A DNA stretch of 64,000 bases from an uncultured Alistipes sp. (GTDB taxonomy: Bacteria > Bacteroidota > Bacteroidia > Bacteroidales > Rikenellaceae). Positions 21,801 through 29,106 of this stretch are shown piece after piece. The first letter of the stretch is position 1, and every line of letters starts with the position of its first letter. The DNA lies in contig CAJUAV010000009.1 of assembly GCA_910584485.1 (NCBI GenBank), forward strand, positions 32,986 to 96,985, given 5' to 3'. Position numbers and translations under genes: made by a program. Under the pieces are notes generated by a model. That model worked only from the letters and a program-made list of their open reading frames with translations. It did not search any database and had not been told where the DNA came from.

Positions 21801-22324
21801 ATGTCTTCGTAATAGCCGTGGTTGCGCTCGGGACGGGGCAGCGGCAGCAGGAAGGAGATCGGACGGTTCACCCGAATGACCGTATCGGCCGACACGACGC
21901 GCTGCATCGACTCGGCGGGCGTATTCCACGGACCGCCCGCCAGCGCGAAGCCGTCGCAGATGTGCACGCCCAGCTGCAGGCCGAGGCGGTCGGCCTCCGT
22001 GAAGGCGGTGCGCAGACGCTGCCGCCAGGCATCGGTGAGCTGGTCCGAGGGGTCGTGATAGGCCGCCTCGCCGAGGGCCTTGGCGCGCGGGTCGTCGCTC
22101 GAACGGATCGTCACGAGGTAGGCACCGCCCAGCCCCGCCGAAGCCATCGCTTCGAGGTCGGCACGGATCGCCTCGTCGCTCACGGCGCCGAACATCCAAT
22201 ACCACAGGGTCCAGGGCCGCGCATCGCCCGTCGGACGACGGAATTGCTCTTCGAGGGAGGGCGTTTGCGCCGCAACGGAGCAGAGCAGGCAGCAGCAGAG
22301 CGCCGCCAACAGGATTTTTTTCAT
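18887..22324 (-). CDS. Secreted alpha-L-rhamnosidase-like glycoside hydrolase, GH106
   Basis: Predicted to release alpha-L-rhamnose from pectic rhamnogalacturonan. It has 1145 residues, in the size range of Bacteroides GH106 enzymes, with a signal peptide (KILLAALCCCLLCSVAAQ). The N-terminus has the WTLWYWMFGAVSDEAIRADL, GLGGAYLV and LQLGVHICDGFALAGGPW segments of the family barrel. The C-terminus ends in a jelly-roll domain with the VNGRPCGVAWTAPYEVDITE and TWANALLGAELG segments. It is the first gene of the minus-strand glycan cluster and has a consensus promoter about 45 bp upstream. Specificity is inferred from family and context. Confidence 0.85.
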   Translation of the reverse strand: MKKILLAALCCCLLCSVAAQTPSLEEQFRRPTGDARPWTLWYWMFGAVSDEAIRADLEAMASAGLGGAYLVTIRSSDDPRAKALGEAAYHDPSDQLTDAWRQRLRTAFTEADRLGLQLGVHICDGFALAGGPWNTPAESMQRVVSADTVIRVNRPISFLLPLPRPERNHGYYEDIALVALPVKGGATLHLTEEGRAIVRKPASTAAAEGGRGVDDLHNVVAMPARDDEPTLVPTLACENLDPKASEKNRVSVDERGTIRAGAPCRVDYTFAEPVTCRNIEIILGGNNYQAHRLTLSASSDGTHFRFVKQLVPARHGWQNTDFQTTHAIPPTTARIFRFEWTPEGSEAGSEDLDAAKWKPNLKIARIRLHATPRLHQWEGKAGLVWRVAEATTPDELTAEDCVQLDEVIDLTDRIDGDHAAVRLPEGRWRILRLGHTTTGHMNETAGAGRGLECDKFSRTAVAKQIDNWFGRIYRTIDPEVARRVLKVLYIDSWECGSQNWSETFAAEFEARRGYALRPWLPLLAAGIPMVSAERSEKVLRDVRETIAELVHDVFYDVIAQKADEYGCRFTAETVAPTMVCDGMYHYDKVDLPMGEFWFESPTHDKPNDMLDAVCGARVYGKRIISAEGFTTLRGVWNETPAMLKPMLDRNYALGLNRLVYHVMTHNPWLDRRPGMTLDGIGLFFQRDNTWFKHGAPALSGYAARCQALLQYGVPVTDIAVFTGEEVPRRSILPDRLVPSLPGLFGAERVESERIRLKNEGQPLRVKPVGVTHSANMADPERWIDPLRGYAYDSFNRDALLRLARAEGGRMVLPGGASYRVLVIPAARPMNPETPMSDEVRAKIDALKAAGVVVPEIPYTADDLTAYGLERDAVVPKGVAWTHRRSESDDTDIYFISNQQHEARRIAVSLRTAGRVPELWNPLTGEIADVAQWRVEAGRTEVELPLDACGSVFVVFRRAGSPQEQPRTTRTTVLGRPLDLLRTGDWWLTFDLGSEGVRTERAERLFDWSQSAEERLRYYSGTVTCRTTFRWKGRPKGRVVLALGEVHDVAAVTVNGRPCGVAWTAPYEVDITEALRRGQNSLVIEVSNTWANALLGAELGKAPFRGIWTNAPYRRKEQTLLPAGLTGELWVKEVQQTSERARRERR

Positions 22325-22374
22325 CGGTTCAGGTTCGTTTCGGGTTCGGTGGCGTCGGGCAAACCGACTTCACA

Positions 22375-22404
22375 CAAAGGTAACGAATCGCCCCGACAAT
22401 TCAA
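22375..22404 (-). promoter_or_regulatory. Bacteroidetes-type promoter of the GH106 gene
   Basis: On the minus strand, TTG (22404-22402) is followed after 19 nt by TACCTTTG (22382-22375), matching TTG-N19-TAnnTTTG. Transcription would start near 22369, giving a leader of about 45 nt. Confidence 0.75.
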
Positions 22405-22499
22405 AACCGCCGCACGGTTATCGGCAACTTTCGATGCGATTTTTGCAAAAACACGAAGGGGAGGCTGCAGGATGCCGTACTCACATACGATCTAAACTC

Positions 22500-22795
22500 G
22501 GGCAGCAGCTTGCAAAGGGACGCACAAGCGGACGCGAGTTGCGGGCCTTCGCGGGGCGAAGCTGCGGCCCGCCGCGCTAAAGCGCGAATTTTCACGCGGG
22601 TCGAAGCCGGCGCATCCGCCGCAGGGGGGGGGCAGCGAGCAGCACCCGCCAACACGCGAGGCCGCATTCTCGGGTCGAAGCCTGCGCGTTCGCCGACGGC
22701 GGCAGGACGGCAGAAGCGGATACGCGAACCTGCCGTCCGCCGCATGGGGCGGCGGCGAACGGCACACGCTCGCGCGTGAGGCGCCTCACTCGGAC
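22500..22795. repeat. Family 1 and family 2 dispersed repeats
   Basis: A family 1 core at about 22538-22570 (GCGGGCCTTCGCGGGGCGAAG) is followed by a terminal hairpin CGCGCT-AA-AGCGCG (22573-22586). The sequence of this hairpin is unlike any other copy, but the pairing is perfect. A family 2 copy occupies 22690-22795. The whole 22405-22915 stretch holds no convincing gene. Confidence 0.8.
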
Positions 22796-22915
22796 CGAAG
22801 CTGCGGAAGAACGCCCCAAGCGGCTCTTAAATACACGGAGGCTTCGGCCCGCCGCCGGCTGCGCCATCGAATCGTACGGCATGCAGCGCCGCCCGAAACC
22901 CGCCCCGCACGGCAC

Positions 22916-22943
22916 AAAAAAAGAAGGATCCCCTCGGGGTCCT
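22916..22943 (-). terminator. Rho-independent terminator of the Cys-rich lipoprotein gene
   Basis: On the minus strand, a hairpin AGGACCCC-GA-GGGGATCCT (22943-22925, one bulge) is followed by TTCTTTTTTT. A smaller palindrome GTAAGTTCCC...GGGAATCCTTAC (22955-22980) overlaps the stop codon. Confidence 0.8.
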
Positions 22944-22976
22944 CCTCATCCGGTGTAAGTTCCCTTCCGGGAATCC

Positions 22977-23234
22977 TTACTCGGCCTTTGCCTCTGCGGC
23001 AGCCTCCTCGGCCTTCTTCTCGCAGTCGGCGCAACCCTCGCAGGCAGCCTCCTCGGCGTTCTCCTTGCAGCACTCCTTCTTGCAGGAATCGGCCTTGTCG
23101 CAGCAAGCCTTGTCGCAAGCCTCGACAGCGGCACCTTCAGCCTCGGCGGCAGCAGCCGTCTTGTTGGCGTTGCCGCAGCAGCTTACCATGGCAACGGCAG
23201 CTGCGACGATCAGAAACGAATAAAACTTTTTCAT
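22977..23234 (-). CDS. Small Cys-rich putative lipoprotein
   Basis: An 85-residue protein whose N-terminus (MKKFYSFLIVAAAVAMVSC) looks like a lipoprotein signal with a VSC lipobox. The mature part is almost only Ala, Glu, Lys and Cys, with about ten cysteines spaced as CDKACC, CKKECC and CEGCADC. I do not recognise a domain. The Cys pairs could bind metal or form disulfides at the cell surface, but that is speculation. It is monocistronic, with its own consensus promoter and terminator, so it is probably a real and well-expressed gene. Confidence 0.75.
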   Translation of the reverse strand: MKKFYSFLIVAAAVAMVSCCGNANKTAAAAEAEGAAVEACDKACCDKADSCKKECCKENAEEAACEGCADCEKKAEEAAAEAKAE

Positions 23235-23270
23235 ACCTTTAAATCTTTTAGTTGGAATGATTTAACGGCG

Positions 23271-23300
23271 CAAATATATGTATTCGCCGACGAACGGCAA
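23271..23300 (-). promoter_or_regulatory. Bacteroidetes-type promoter of the Cys-rich lipoprotein
   Basis: On the minus strand, TTG (23300-23298) is followed after 19 nt by TATATTTG (23278-23271), an exact consensus match. The start codon is 37 bp further on. Confidence 0.8.
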
Positions 23301-23337
23301 AAAAATATAAGTAAAATTTTTCAGAAAATCGTTTTTT

Positions 23338-23787
23338 CTACTCCAAAAGGTCGGCTACGCGCAGTTCCTCGCTCTTCGGGAAGGCTTTCGGAAAGTACTC
23401 CGCCAGCCTTCCTTTCAATATGACGGCCTCTTCGATCGTCAGGCAGTTGCCGACCGTGACGCGGAAATAGGGGTTCTCGTAGACCATGTAGAGGCTGATA
23501 TCGGGGAAATGCTCCTCGAAGAGGCTGCGGGCGGCCATCGCTCCCGCGCGGGCGTCGCTGCCGTTGTCGAAGAAGATGCAGACGCGGTAGCCGCGCAGAC
23601 GCGTCGGGGCGGGTTTGTCGGCGAGCCGCGCCACGACCGCCGCGGCCTCGTCCGCCTCGACGACGCGCACGACGGACTCGTCCGCCGCGGGGCGTGCCAG
23701 GTGCTCCTTGAAGGCCGCGAGCGACTGGGCGCGCAGCGCGCCGAGACAGCCGACGAGGCCGAAAAGCAGAAGAATCGTCTTTTTCAT
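23338..23787 (-). CDS. Secreted SPOR-domain-like protein
   Basis: A protein of 149 residues with a signal peptide (MKKTILLLFGLVGCLGALRA). The C-terminal ~75 residues (YRVCIFFDNGSDARAGAMAA, YMVYENPYFRVTVGN, EEAVILKGRLAEYFP) have the beta-alpha-beta pattern of a SPOR domain, which binds denuded septal peptidoglycan. The ATG (23787-23785) overlaps the stop of the LEA-like gene by 4 bp, so the two are translationally coupled. It is the last gene of a four-gene overlapping operon. Confidence 0.75.
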   Translation of the reverse strand: MKKTILLLFGLVGCLGALRAQSLAAFKEHLARPAADESVVRVVEADEAAAVVARLADKPAPTRLRGYRVCIFFDNGSDARAGAMAARSLFEEHFPDISLYMVYENPYFRVTVGNCLTIEEAVILKGRLAEYFPKAFPKSEELRVADLLE

Positions 23788-24296
23788 GGGTTCACGGTGT
23801 TTGCGACCGAGGTCGAATCGATCCCAAAGGTACGCAAAAAAAGCGACAGCGGCACCCGTTCCTCCGAAATATTTGCCGACACGAGGCCGCTGCGCCCCTT
23901 CAGGCGGAGCGAAACCCGCCATCCGTCGAGCGTACCCCCCTCGAGGGCGCGCAGCAGCGGCATCCACGCCAGCGCCCGCGCATACTCGACGCGCCAGCGG
24001 GTGTCGACCGCTCCCGTCGTGCGACGGTGCACGACGACGGGTTCCGCCAGCACGGCCGTGGCGATCGCCTCCGAGGCCTCGGGCGGATAGAAGGCGAGGG
24101 TCGCCTCCTTCAGACGGAGGTTGCGGCCCGTCTCGTTCGCCACGCGCAGCACCAGCTGCAGGCGCGTGAAACCCTGCGTGCGGACCCGTTCGACCCCTTC
24201 GATGCGGATGCATTCGGCCAATCGGTCGACGTTACAGGCCGTCAGCGGCAGCAGCGACAGCCCCGCCAGCAGCAGACGTATCAGGATTCGTTTCAT
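23784..24296 (-). CDS. LEA14-like putative lipoprotein
   Basis: A protein of 170 residues that begins RILIRLLLAGLSLLPLTAC, a lipoprotein signal with lipobox LTAC. The following beta-rich region (FTRLQLVLRVANETGRNLRL, EATLAFYP) resembles the LEA type-2 fold found in small Bacteroidetes lipoproteins. The function is unknown. It overlaps ubiE upstream and the SPOR gene downstream, each by 4 bp (ATGA). Confidence 0.65.
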   Translation of the reverse strand: MKRILIRLLLAGLSLLPLTACNVDRLAECIRIEGVERVRTQGFTRLQLVLRVANETGRNLRLKEATLAFYPPEASEAIATAVLAEPVVVHRRTTGAVDTRWRVEYARALAWMPLLRALEGGTLDGWRVSLRLKGRSGLVSANISEERVPLSLFLRTFGIDSTSVANTVNP

Positions 24297-25018
24297 CGTT
24301 TCGCAATATATAAGGTGGCGATGCCGCCCGAGAACGACTCGCGCTCCACACTGCGGAAACCCGCCTCGCGCAGCAGTTCGGCGAAGCGTTCGGGCCGATG
24401 GAAGGCGCGGACCGAGGCGGGGAGGTAGCGGTAGGCGCCCCGATCGCCCGAGACCGCCCCGCCGACGAGCGGCAGCAGCCGAAAGGCGTAAAATTCGTAC
24501 AGCGCGCGCCACAGCGGGTTGCGGGGCGTCGAGAGCTCGAGCACGGCGAGCGTGCCCCCCGTGCGCAGCACGCGGTGCATCTCCCGCAAGCATTGTTCCA
24601 AACGGGTGAAATTGCGGACGCCGAAGCCCACCGTCACCAGATCGAACGTCCCATCGGCCGCCGCGAGCCGCTCGGCATCCCCCTCCTCGAAGCGGATGCG
24701 GTCGGCCGCGCCGCAGCGCTCCGCCTTGCGGCGGGCCGCGGCGAGCATCTCGGACGAGAGGTCGACCCCCGTGATCCGCGCCTCGGGGAAGCGGCGCGCC
24801 AGCAGCAGGCTCCAGTCGCCCGTGCCGGCCGCCAGGTCGAGGATCGCGGCGGGGGCCGCCGCCGCGACGCGGCGCGTGGCGCGACGGCGCCAACCATGAT
24901 CGATGCCGAACGACAGCAGGTGGTTCAGCCGATCGTAACTCGGGGCGATGCGGTCGAACATCGACCGTATGCGCGCTTTTTTGCCGCTCTCGGCGGCGCA
25001 GGAGCTCTCCTTATTCAT
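24293..25018 (-). CDS. ubiE: Demethylmenaquinone methyltransferase
   Basis: SAM-dependent C-methyltransferase that converts demethylmenaquinone to menaquinone, the last step for the respiratory quinone. With the start at 25018 (MNKESSCAAE) it has 241 residues, the usual length. Motifs seen are MFDRIAPSYDRLNHLLSFGID, the SAM-binding ILDLAAGTGDWS, VTVGFGVRNF and VLELSTPRNP. An upstream extension is open but lies inside the permease gene, so it was rejected. The start overlaps the permease stop by 8 bp. Confidence 0.93.
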   Translation of the reverse strand: MNKESSCAAESGKKARIRSMFDRIAPSYDRLNHLLSFGIDHGWRRRATRRVAAAAPAAILDLAAGTGDWSLLLARRFPEARITGVDLSSEMLAAARRKAERCGAADRIRFEEGDAERLAAADGTFDLVTVGFGVRNFTRLEQCLREMHRVLRTGGTLAVLELSTPRNPLWRALYEFYAFRLLPLVGGAVSGDRGAYRYLPASVRAFHRPERFAELLREAGFRSVERESFSGGIATLYIAKR

Positions 25019-26255
25019 AACGCATCGTTTCATCGGGTTTGACGCTCGCCACGGCCGAGGCGGGCAGCAGCATGAGCAGGAAAATCGCCGCGGCGAAGCC
25101 CGCGTTGAGCAGCAGCCACCACCCCGCCTCGAGGGCGATCGGGACGACCGACAGCAGATACCCCTCGGCATCGAGCCGCACGAGGCCGAAGTGCCGCTGC
25201 ACCAGGCAGAGGGCGAGGCCCGCGGCGTTGCCCCACGCGAGACCGCGCAGGGCGATGATCGCCGCGCGGTAGCGGAAGATGCGGCGCAGCGAACGGCGCG
25301 TCATGCCGAGCGCGCGCAGCAGCCCGATCATGCGGATGCGCTCCAGCACGACCGTCAGCAGCGCGGCCGAGAGGTTGAAGAAGGCGACGACGAGCATGAT
25401 CGTCAGAATCACCGCGGCGTTCACGTCGTGGGCCTTGAGCCAGTCGAATATGTTCGGGTAGAGCGCCTGCACGCACATCGCGGCGAGGCGGTCGAAGCGC
25501 TCCGACTCGTCGTAGAAGAGGCGTCGGTCGAGCCCCTCGGCGAAGGCGGGCGCCGCCTCGAGGCGGTCGAGGCGGATCTCGCACCCCGACACCTCGTCGG
25601 GGGCCCAGCCCGCCAGCCGCTGCACGTTGCGCAGGTCGGTGAGCAGCGTCGTGCGGTCCAGCTCGTCCATCCCCGAGGCGTAGATGCCCGCGACCTTGAA
25701 GCGGTCGCGGCGCAGGCGGGCGTCGGCCTCGGCGTAGAGCAGTTCGAAGCGGTCGCCCGCGGCGAGGGCGAGCCGTCGGGCCAGCTCGCGCGGCAGCAGC
25801 ACCTCCTTCGCGCGGATCGTGTCGCCGATGCGCGGCAGCGCCCCCTCGACGAGCCACCCCTCGAACGGGGCGAGGTCATAGGCCGCATCGACCCCCTTGA
25901 GGAGCACCCCTTCGACCGCTTCGGCCGTGCGGACGATCCCTCCGCGCAGGGCGTAGCGCGCCGCGCGGCGGAAGGCGGGGTCGCAGGCCGCCAGCGAATC
26001 CAGCGCGCGGTCGATGCGGAGGGGCTCCGCGTCGAGCGAGCCGAGGCTCCGCGGATCGGTCACGACGACGTGCGACGAAAAGTCCGAAATGCGGCGCGAG
26101 ATTTCGCGCTTGAACCCCGTGATGATGGCGATCGAGAGGAGCATCACCGCCACGCTCAACGCCACCGAGGCGACGGCGATGCGCTCCATGACCGAGCGCG
26201 AGCCTCCGAGCGGGGCGCGGGCGATGCGGCGGGCGATGTCGAGTTCGAGGTTCAA
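25011..26255 (-). CDS. FtsX/LolC-family ABC transporter permease, TTG start
   Basis: Inner-membrane permease of the MacB/LolCDE superfamily. It has 414 residues: one N-terminal membrane segment (ERIAVASVALSVAVMLLSIAI), a large periplasmic domain to about residue 270, then three C-terminal segments, which is the FtsX topology. The start NLELDIARRIA is typical for Bacteroidetes LolC/E-like proteins. The codon at 26255 is TTG, and a TAA lies six codons upstream, so no ATG start is available. Lipoprotein transport is a guess. It heads the operon with ubiE, the LEA-like gene and the SPOR gene. Confidence 0.85.
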   Translation of the reverse strand: MNLELDIARRIARAPLGGSRSVMERIAVASVALSVAVMLLSIAIITGFKREISRRISDFSSHVVVTDPRSLGSLDAEPLRIDRALDSLAACDPAFRRAARYALRGGIVRTAEAVEGVLLKGVDAAYDLAPFEGWLVEGALPRIGDTIRAKEVLLPRELARRLALAAGDRFELLYAEADARLRRDRFKVAGIYASGMDELDRTTLLTDLRNVQRLAGWAPDEVSGCEIRLDRLEAAPAFAEGLDRRLFYDESERFDRLAAMCVQALYPNIFDWLKAHDVNAAVILTIMLVVAFFNLSAALLTVVLERIRMIGLLRALGMTRRSLRRIFRYRAAIIALRGLAWGNAAGLALCLVQRHFGLVRLDAEGYLLSVVPIALEAGWWLLLNAGFAAAIFLLMLLPASAVASVKPDETMRYE

Positions 26256-26281
26256 GGCGGTAATTTCCGTTTATAATGGTG

Positions 26282-26309
26282 CAAAGTAATACAATATTTC
26301 GTATTTTTG
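26282..26309. promoter_or_regulatory. Divergent promoter region between permease operon and peptidase
   Basis: On the plus strand, TATTTTTG (26302-26309) fits the -7 box and would serve the metallopeptidase gene at 26371. On the minus strand, TTACTTTG (26289-26282) is one mismatch from the -7 box and would serve the permease gene at 26255. Neither has a good -33 TTG. Confidence 0.5.
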
Positions 26310-26370
26310 CCCCATCGGAGCGCGCTTTTTGCAAAAAAGCGATTCCGTGAATCCGTAAAAACGAACCGCT

Positions 26371-27120
26371 ATGTGCATCCAACCCCTTTTCGCCCTGCTT
26401 CAGACGGGCTACTACCACAACCCCGCGGCGGGACAGGCGGGCATGTTCCTGCTGATGATCGTCATCGGCATCGTCGGCTGGATCGTGCAGGCGCGCCTGC
26501 AGTCGGTCTTCAAGAAGTACTCCGAGGTCCCCTTCCCGGGCAACCTCACGGGAGCCGAGGTGGCCGAAAAGATGCTGCGCGACAACCACATCCATAACGT
26601 GAAGGTGACCCACGTGCGCGGTCGGCTCACCGACCACTTCAACCCGCAGACGATGACCGTCAACCTCTCCGACGAGGTCTACGCCTCGCGCAGCGTCGCC
26701 GCCGCGGCCGTCGCCGCCCACGAGTGCGGCCACGCCGTGCAGCATGCCCGCGGTTATGCCCCCCTCGTGCTGCGCTCGCAGCTCGTCCCCGTCGTGCAGT
26801 TCGCCTCGACGGCCGCCACGTGGGTCATTCTGCTCGGACTGGTGATCCTCGCCTCGACGCACAACGAACTCCTCTGCTGGATCGGCGTCGGCATGATCGG
26901 CGTCTCGGCCCTCTTCTCGATCGTCACCCTGCCCGTCGAGTACAACGCCTCGGCGCGCGCCCTGCAATGGCTGCGCGAGAGCCGCACGATGGTCGAGCCG
27001 CAGCTCGGCCAGGCCCGCATCGCCCTGCGCTGGGCCGCCCGCACCTACCTGGTGGCCGCCTTGAGCGCCATCGCCTCGGTGCTCTACTACGTCTTCCTGA
27101 TCCTCGGCCGCCGCGACTGA
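26371..27120 (+). CDS. Membrane zinc metallopeptidase, YugP family
   Basis: A 249-residue membrane protein. One membrane segment near residues 25-40 is followed by a cytoplasmic domain with the zinc site HECGH (His117, Glu118, His121). Two or three further membrane segments follow (WVILLGLVILAS, WIGVGMIGVSALFSIVTLPV, a last one near the C-terminus). The order matches YugP-type neutral zinc metallopeptidases. The substrate is unknown. It is followed after 21 bp by the SGNH gene on the same strand. Confidence 0.88.
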   Translation: MCIQPLFALLQTGYYHNPAAGQAGMFLLMIVIGIVGWIVQARLQSVFKKYSEVPFPGNLTGAEVAEKMLRDNHIHNVKVTHVRGRLTDHFNPQTMTVNLSDEVYASRSVAAAAVAAHECGHAVQHARGYAPLVLRSQLVPVVQFASTAATWVILLGLVILASTHNELLCWIGVGMIGVSALFSIVTLPVEYNASARALQWLRESRTMVEPQLGQARIALRWAARTYLVAALSAIASVLYYVFLILGRRD

Positions 27121-27141
27121 CGCGCCGCCCCGACAAGCTCC

Positions 27142-29088
27142 ATGCGCGAACCGAATCCCGACTACACCCTGCACGGCCTGCGGATCGCCGCCCGTGTGCT
27201 GGCGGCGCTCGTCGTCGTCGCCTTCATACCCCCCGTGACGATCGGCGGCGTGCACCTGCGCCGCGCCAACATCTTCGCCGACCTCTACGCCTTCGACGAC
27301 CCCGCGGAGCAGCCCGCGGCGACCGACGGCGACCTCTTCGACGAGGCCGACTTCGAGGTCGATTTCGAGGATGTCGAACGCCGCATCGATGCGGGGCTCG
27401 AAACGGCCCCCGCCGACACCGACGCCGAAAAGAGCGCCCCCTCCCGCGAGGCGGCGGAGAGCAACGAGGCCTCGCTGCTGCCCGACACGCTGCCGTCGGC
27501 CGCCGCCGTGAGCTTCGAATGGCGCCTGGGAGCCCCCGCAGCCGCACGCCGCGAGCCCGCGATCGATCCGCGGCGCTTCGCTCCGCGCCTCACGCCGATC
27601 GAGGATTTCAGCCCCGACGCCCGCTTCGCCGCCTTCTGCGACACGCTCCTGGAGGCCGACCGCCCCGTGCGCATCGCCGTGCTGGGCGACTCGTTCGTCG
27701 AGGGCGACATCCTGACGGCCGACCTGCGCGAACGGCTCCAACGCGCCTTCGGCGGCCGCGGCACGGGCTTCGCGCCGATGGCCTCGCCCCTGACGGCCTT
27801 CCGACGCACGGTCCGCACCCGCTCGAACGGCTGGACCGCCTACAACATCATGAAACACAAGAGTGTTCCCGCGCAATTGGGCGAACGCTTCTTCGTCTCG
27901 GGGTGGGTCTGCCGCCCCGCCGACGGCGCCTCGACGCGCTGGGAGGCGACCGACTACCGCAGCCGCCTCGACTCCTGCTCGACGGCCCGCGTCCTCTTCA
28001 TCGCCCCGCGCGACAGTCGCATCCGCCTCATCCTGAACGATTCGCTCCACCGCGATTTCTCCGTCGCGGGGTCGCCCGACGTGCGGCAGGCGGTCGTCAC
28101 GGCCCCCTCGATCCACACGCTCGAATTCCGCGTGACGGAGGGAGCCTCCGACATGATCGGCTACGGCGCCCTCTTCGAGCAGAAGGGGGTCACGGTGGAC
28201 AACTATTCGGTGCGCAGCAACAACGGACAGGCGATCTTCCGCACGAACCCCGCCGTGAACGCCCAGATCGACGCCCTGACGGGTTACGACCTGGTGATCC
28301 TGCAATACGGCCTCAACATCATGCAGGCGGGGGTCCGCTCCTATACGCAGTACGGCGCGCAGATCGAGAAGATCATCACCTACGTGCGCCGCTGCTTCCC
28401 GACGGCGGCCGTGCTGGTGATGGGGGTCAGCGACCGCGCCGTGAAGGGCGAGCAGGGGATCGAGTCGATGGACGCCATCCCCTACATGCTCGACTGCCAG
28501 CGCACGGCGGCCCGCAACTGCGGCGCGGCCTTCTGGTCGACCTACGACGCCATGCGGGCCGACGGCGGCATCGAGGAGTTCGTGGCGCGCGGCTGGGCCG
28601 GCAAGGATTTCACCCACATCAACTATGCGGGCGGCCGACGCGTCGGCTGGGCCCTCTACGACGCGATCAACGCCGAGGCGGCCAAGGCGGCCGAACGGCG
28701 GCGCCGCCGCATCGAACGGGCCGAGCCGCTCATCGACTCCGTGCTGCGCCGGTCGCTGCACATCGCCGCCCCCGCATACGGCGCCCCGAGCCCCGCGGCA
28801 CCGAACACCGCCGTGTCGAATGCCTCCGCCCCGAATACCGCCGCTTCGAATGTCGCCGCGGACGCCCCCGTTTCGAGCGCCGCCGCACAGCCGCCGCAGG
28901 CCGCCCCCGACGGGCTGCCCGCCGCGCCGACGCTCCGCTCCGCCGATCCCGACTCCGACGCAACGGCCGTCGCGCCCGCCGCCGAGACCCCCGACCGGCT
29001 TTCGCGACAAACGCCCCGCCGCCGCACCCTGCGGCGCGCCTTGCGCCGTCACCGCGCGGCCCTGCGCGCCGCCGCACCGCACGCCTGA
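27142..29088 (+). CDS. SGNH/GDSL hydrolase, probable partner of MBOAT O-acetyltransferase
   Basis: A 648-residue protein anchored by an N-terminal membrane segment (LAALVVVAFIPPVTIGG). A Glu/Asp-rich linker precedes the SGNH domain. Ser184 in VLGDSFVEGD is the nucleophile, and Asp489 and His492 in DFTHINY complete the triad. After about residue 540 comes a low-complexity Ala/Pro/Ser tail ending in an Arg-rich stretch. It is followed 18 bp later by an MBOAT acyltransferase, a pairing known from polysaccharide O-acetylation systems. This protein probably completes transfer or trimming of acetyl groups in the periplasm. The target glycan is unknown. Confidence 0.83.
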   Translation: MREPNPDYTLHGLRIAARVLAALVVVAFIPPVTIGGVHLRRANIFADLYAFDDPAEQPAATDGDLFDEADFEVDFEDVERRIDAGLETAPADTDAEKSAPSREAAESNEASLLPDTLPSAAAVSFEWRLGAPAAARREPAIDPRRFAPRLTPIEDFSPDARFAAFCDTLLEADRPVRIAVLGDSFVEGDILTADLRERLQRAFGGRGTGFAPMASPLTAFRRTVRTRSNGWTAYNIMKHKSVPAQLGERFFVSGWVCRPADGASTRWEATDYRSRLDSCSTARVLFIAPRDSRIRLILNDSLHRDFSVAGSPDVRQAVVTAPSIHTLEFRVTEGASDMIGYGALFEQKGVTVDNYSVRSNNGQAIFRTNPAVNAQIDALTGYDLVILQYGLNIMQAGVRSYTQYGAQIEKIITYVRRCFPTAAVLVMGVSDRAVKGEQGIESMDAIPYMLDCQRTAARNCGAAFWSTYDAMRADGGIEEFVARGWAGKDFTHINYAGGRRVGWALYDAINAEAAKAAERRRRRIERAEPLIDSVLRRSLHIAAPAYGAPSPAAPNTAVSNASAPNTAASNVAADAPVSSAAAQPPQAAPDGLPAAPTLRSADPDSDATAVAPAAETPDRLSRQTPRRRTLRRALRRHRAALRAAAPHA

Positions 29089-29106
29089 TCCGAACCCGCC
29101 GCACCG

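Noticed and set aside
18182..22495. 1437-codon plus-strand frame opposite GH106
   Set aside because: Shadow of the rhamnosidase; Arg/His-rich without domains.
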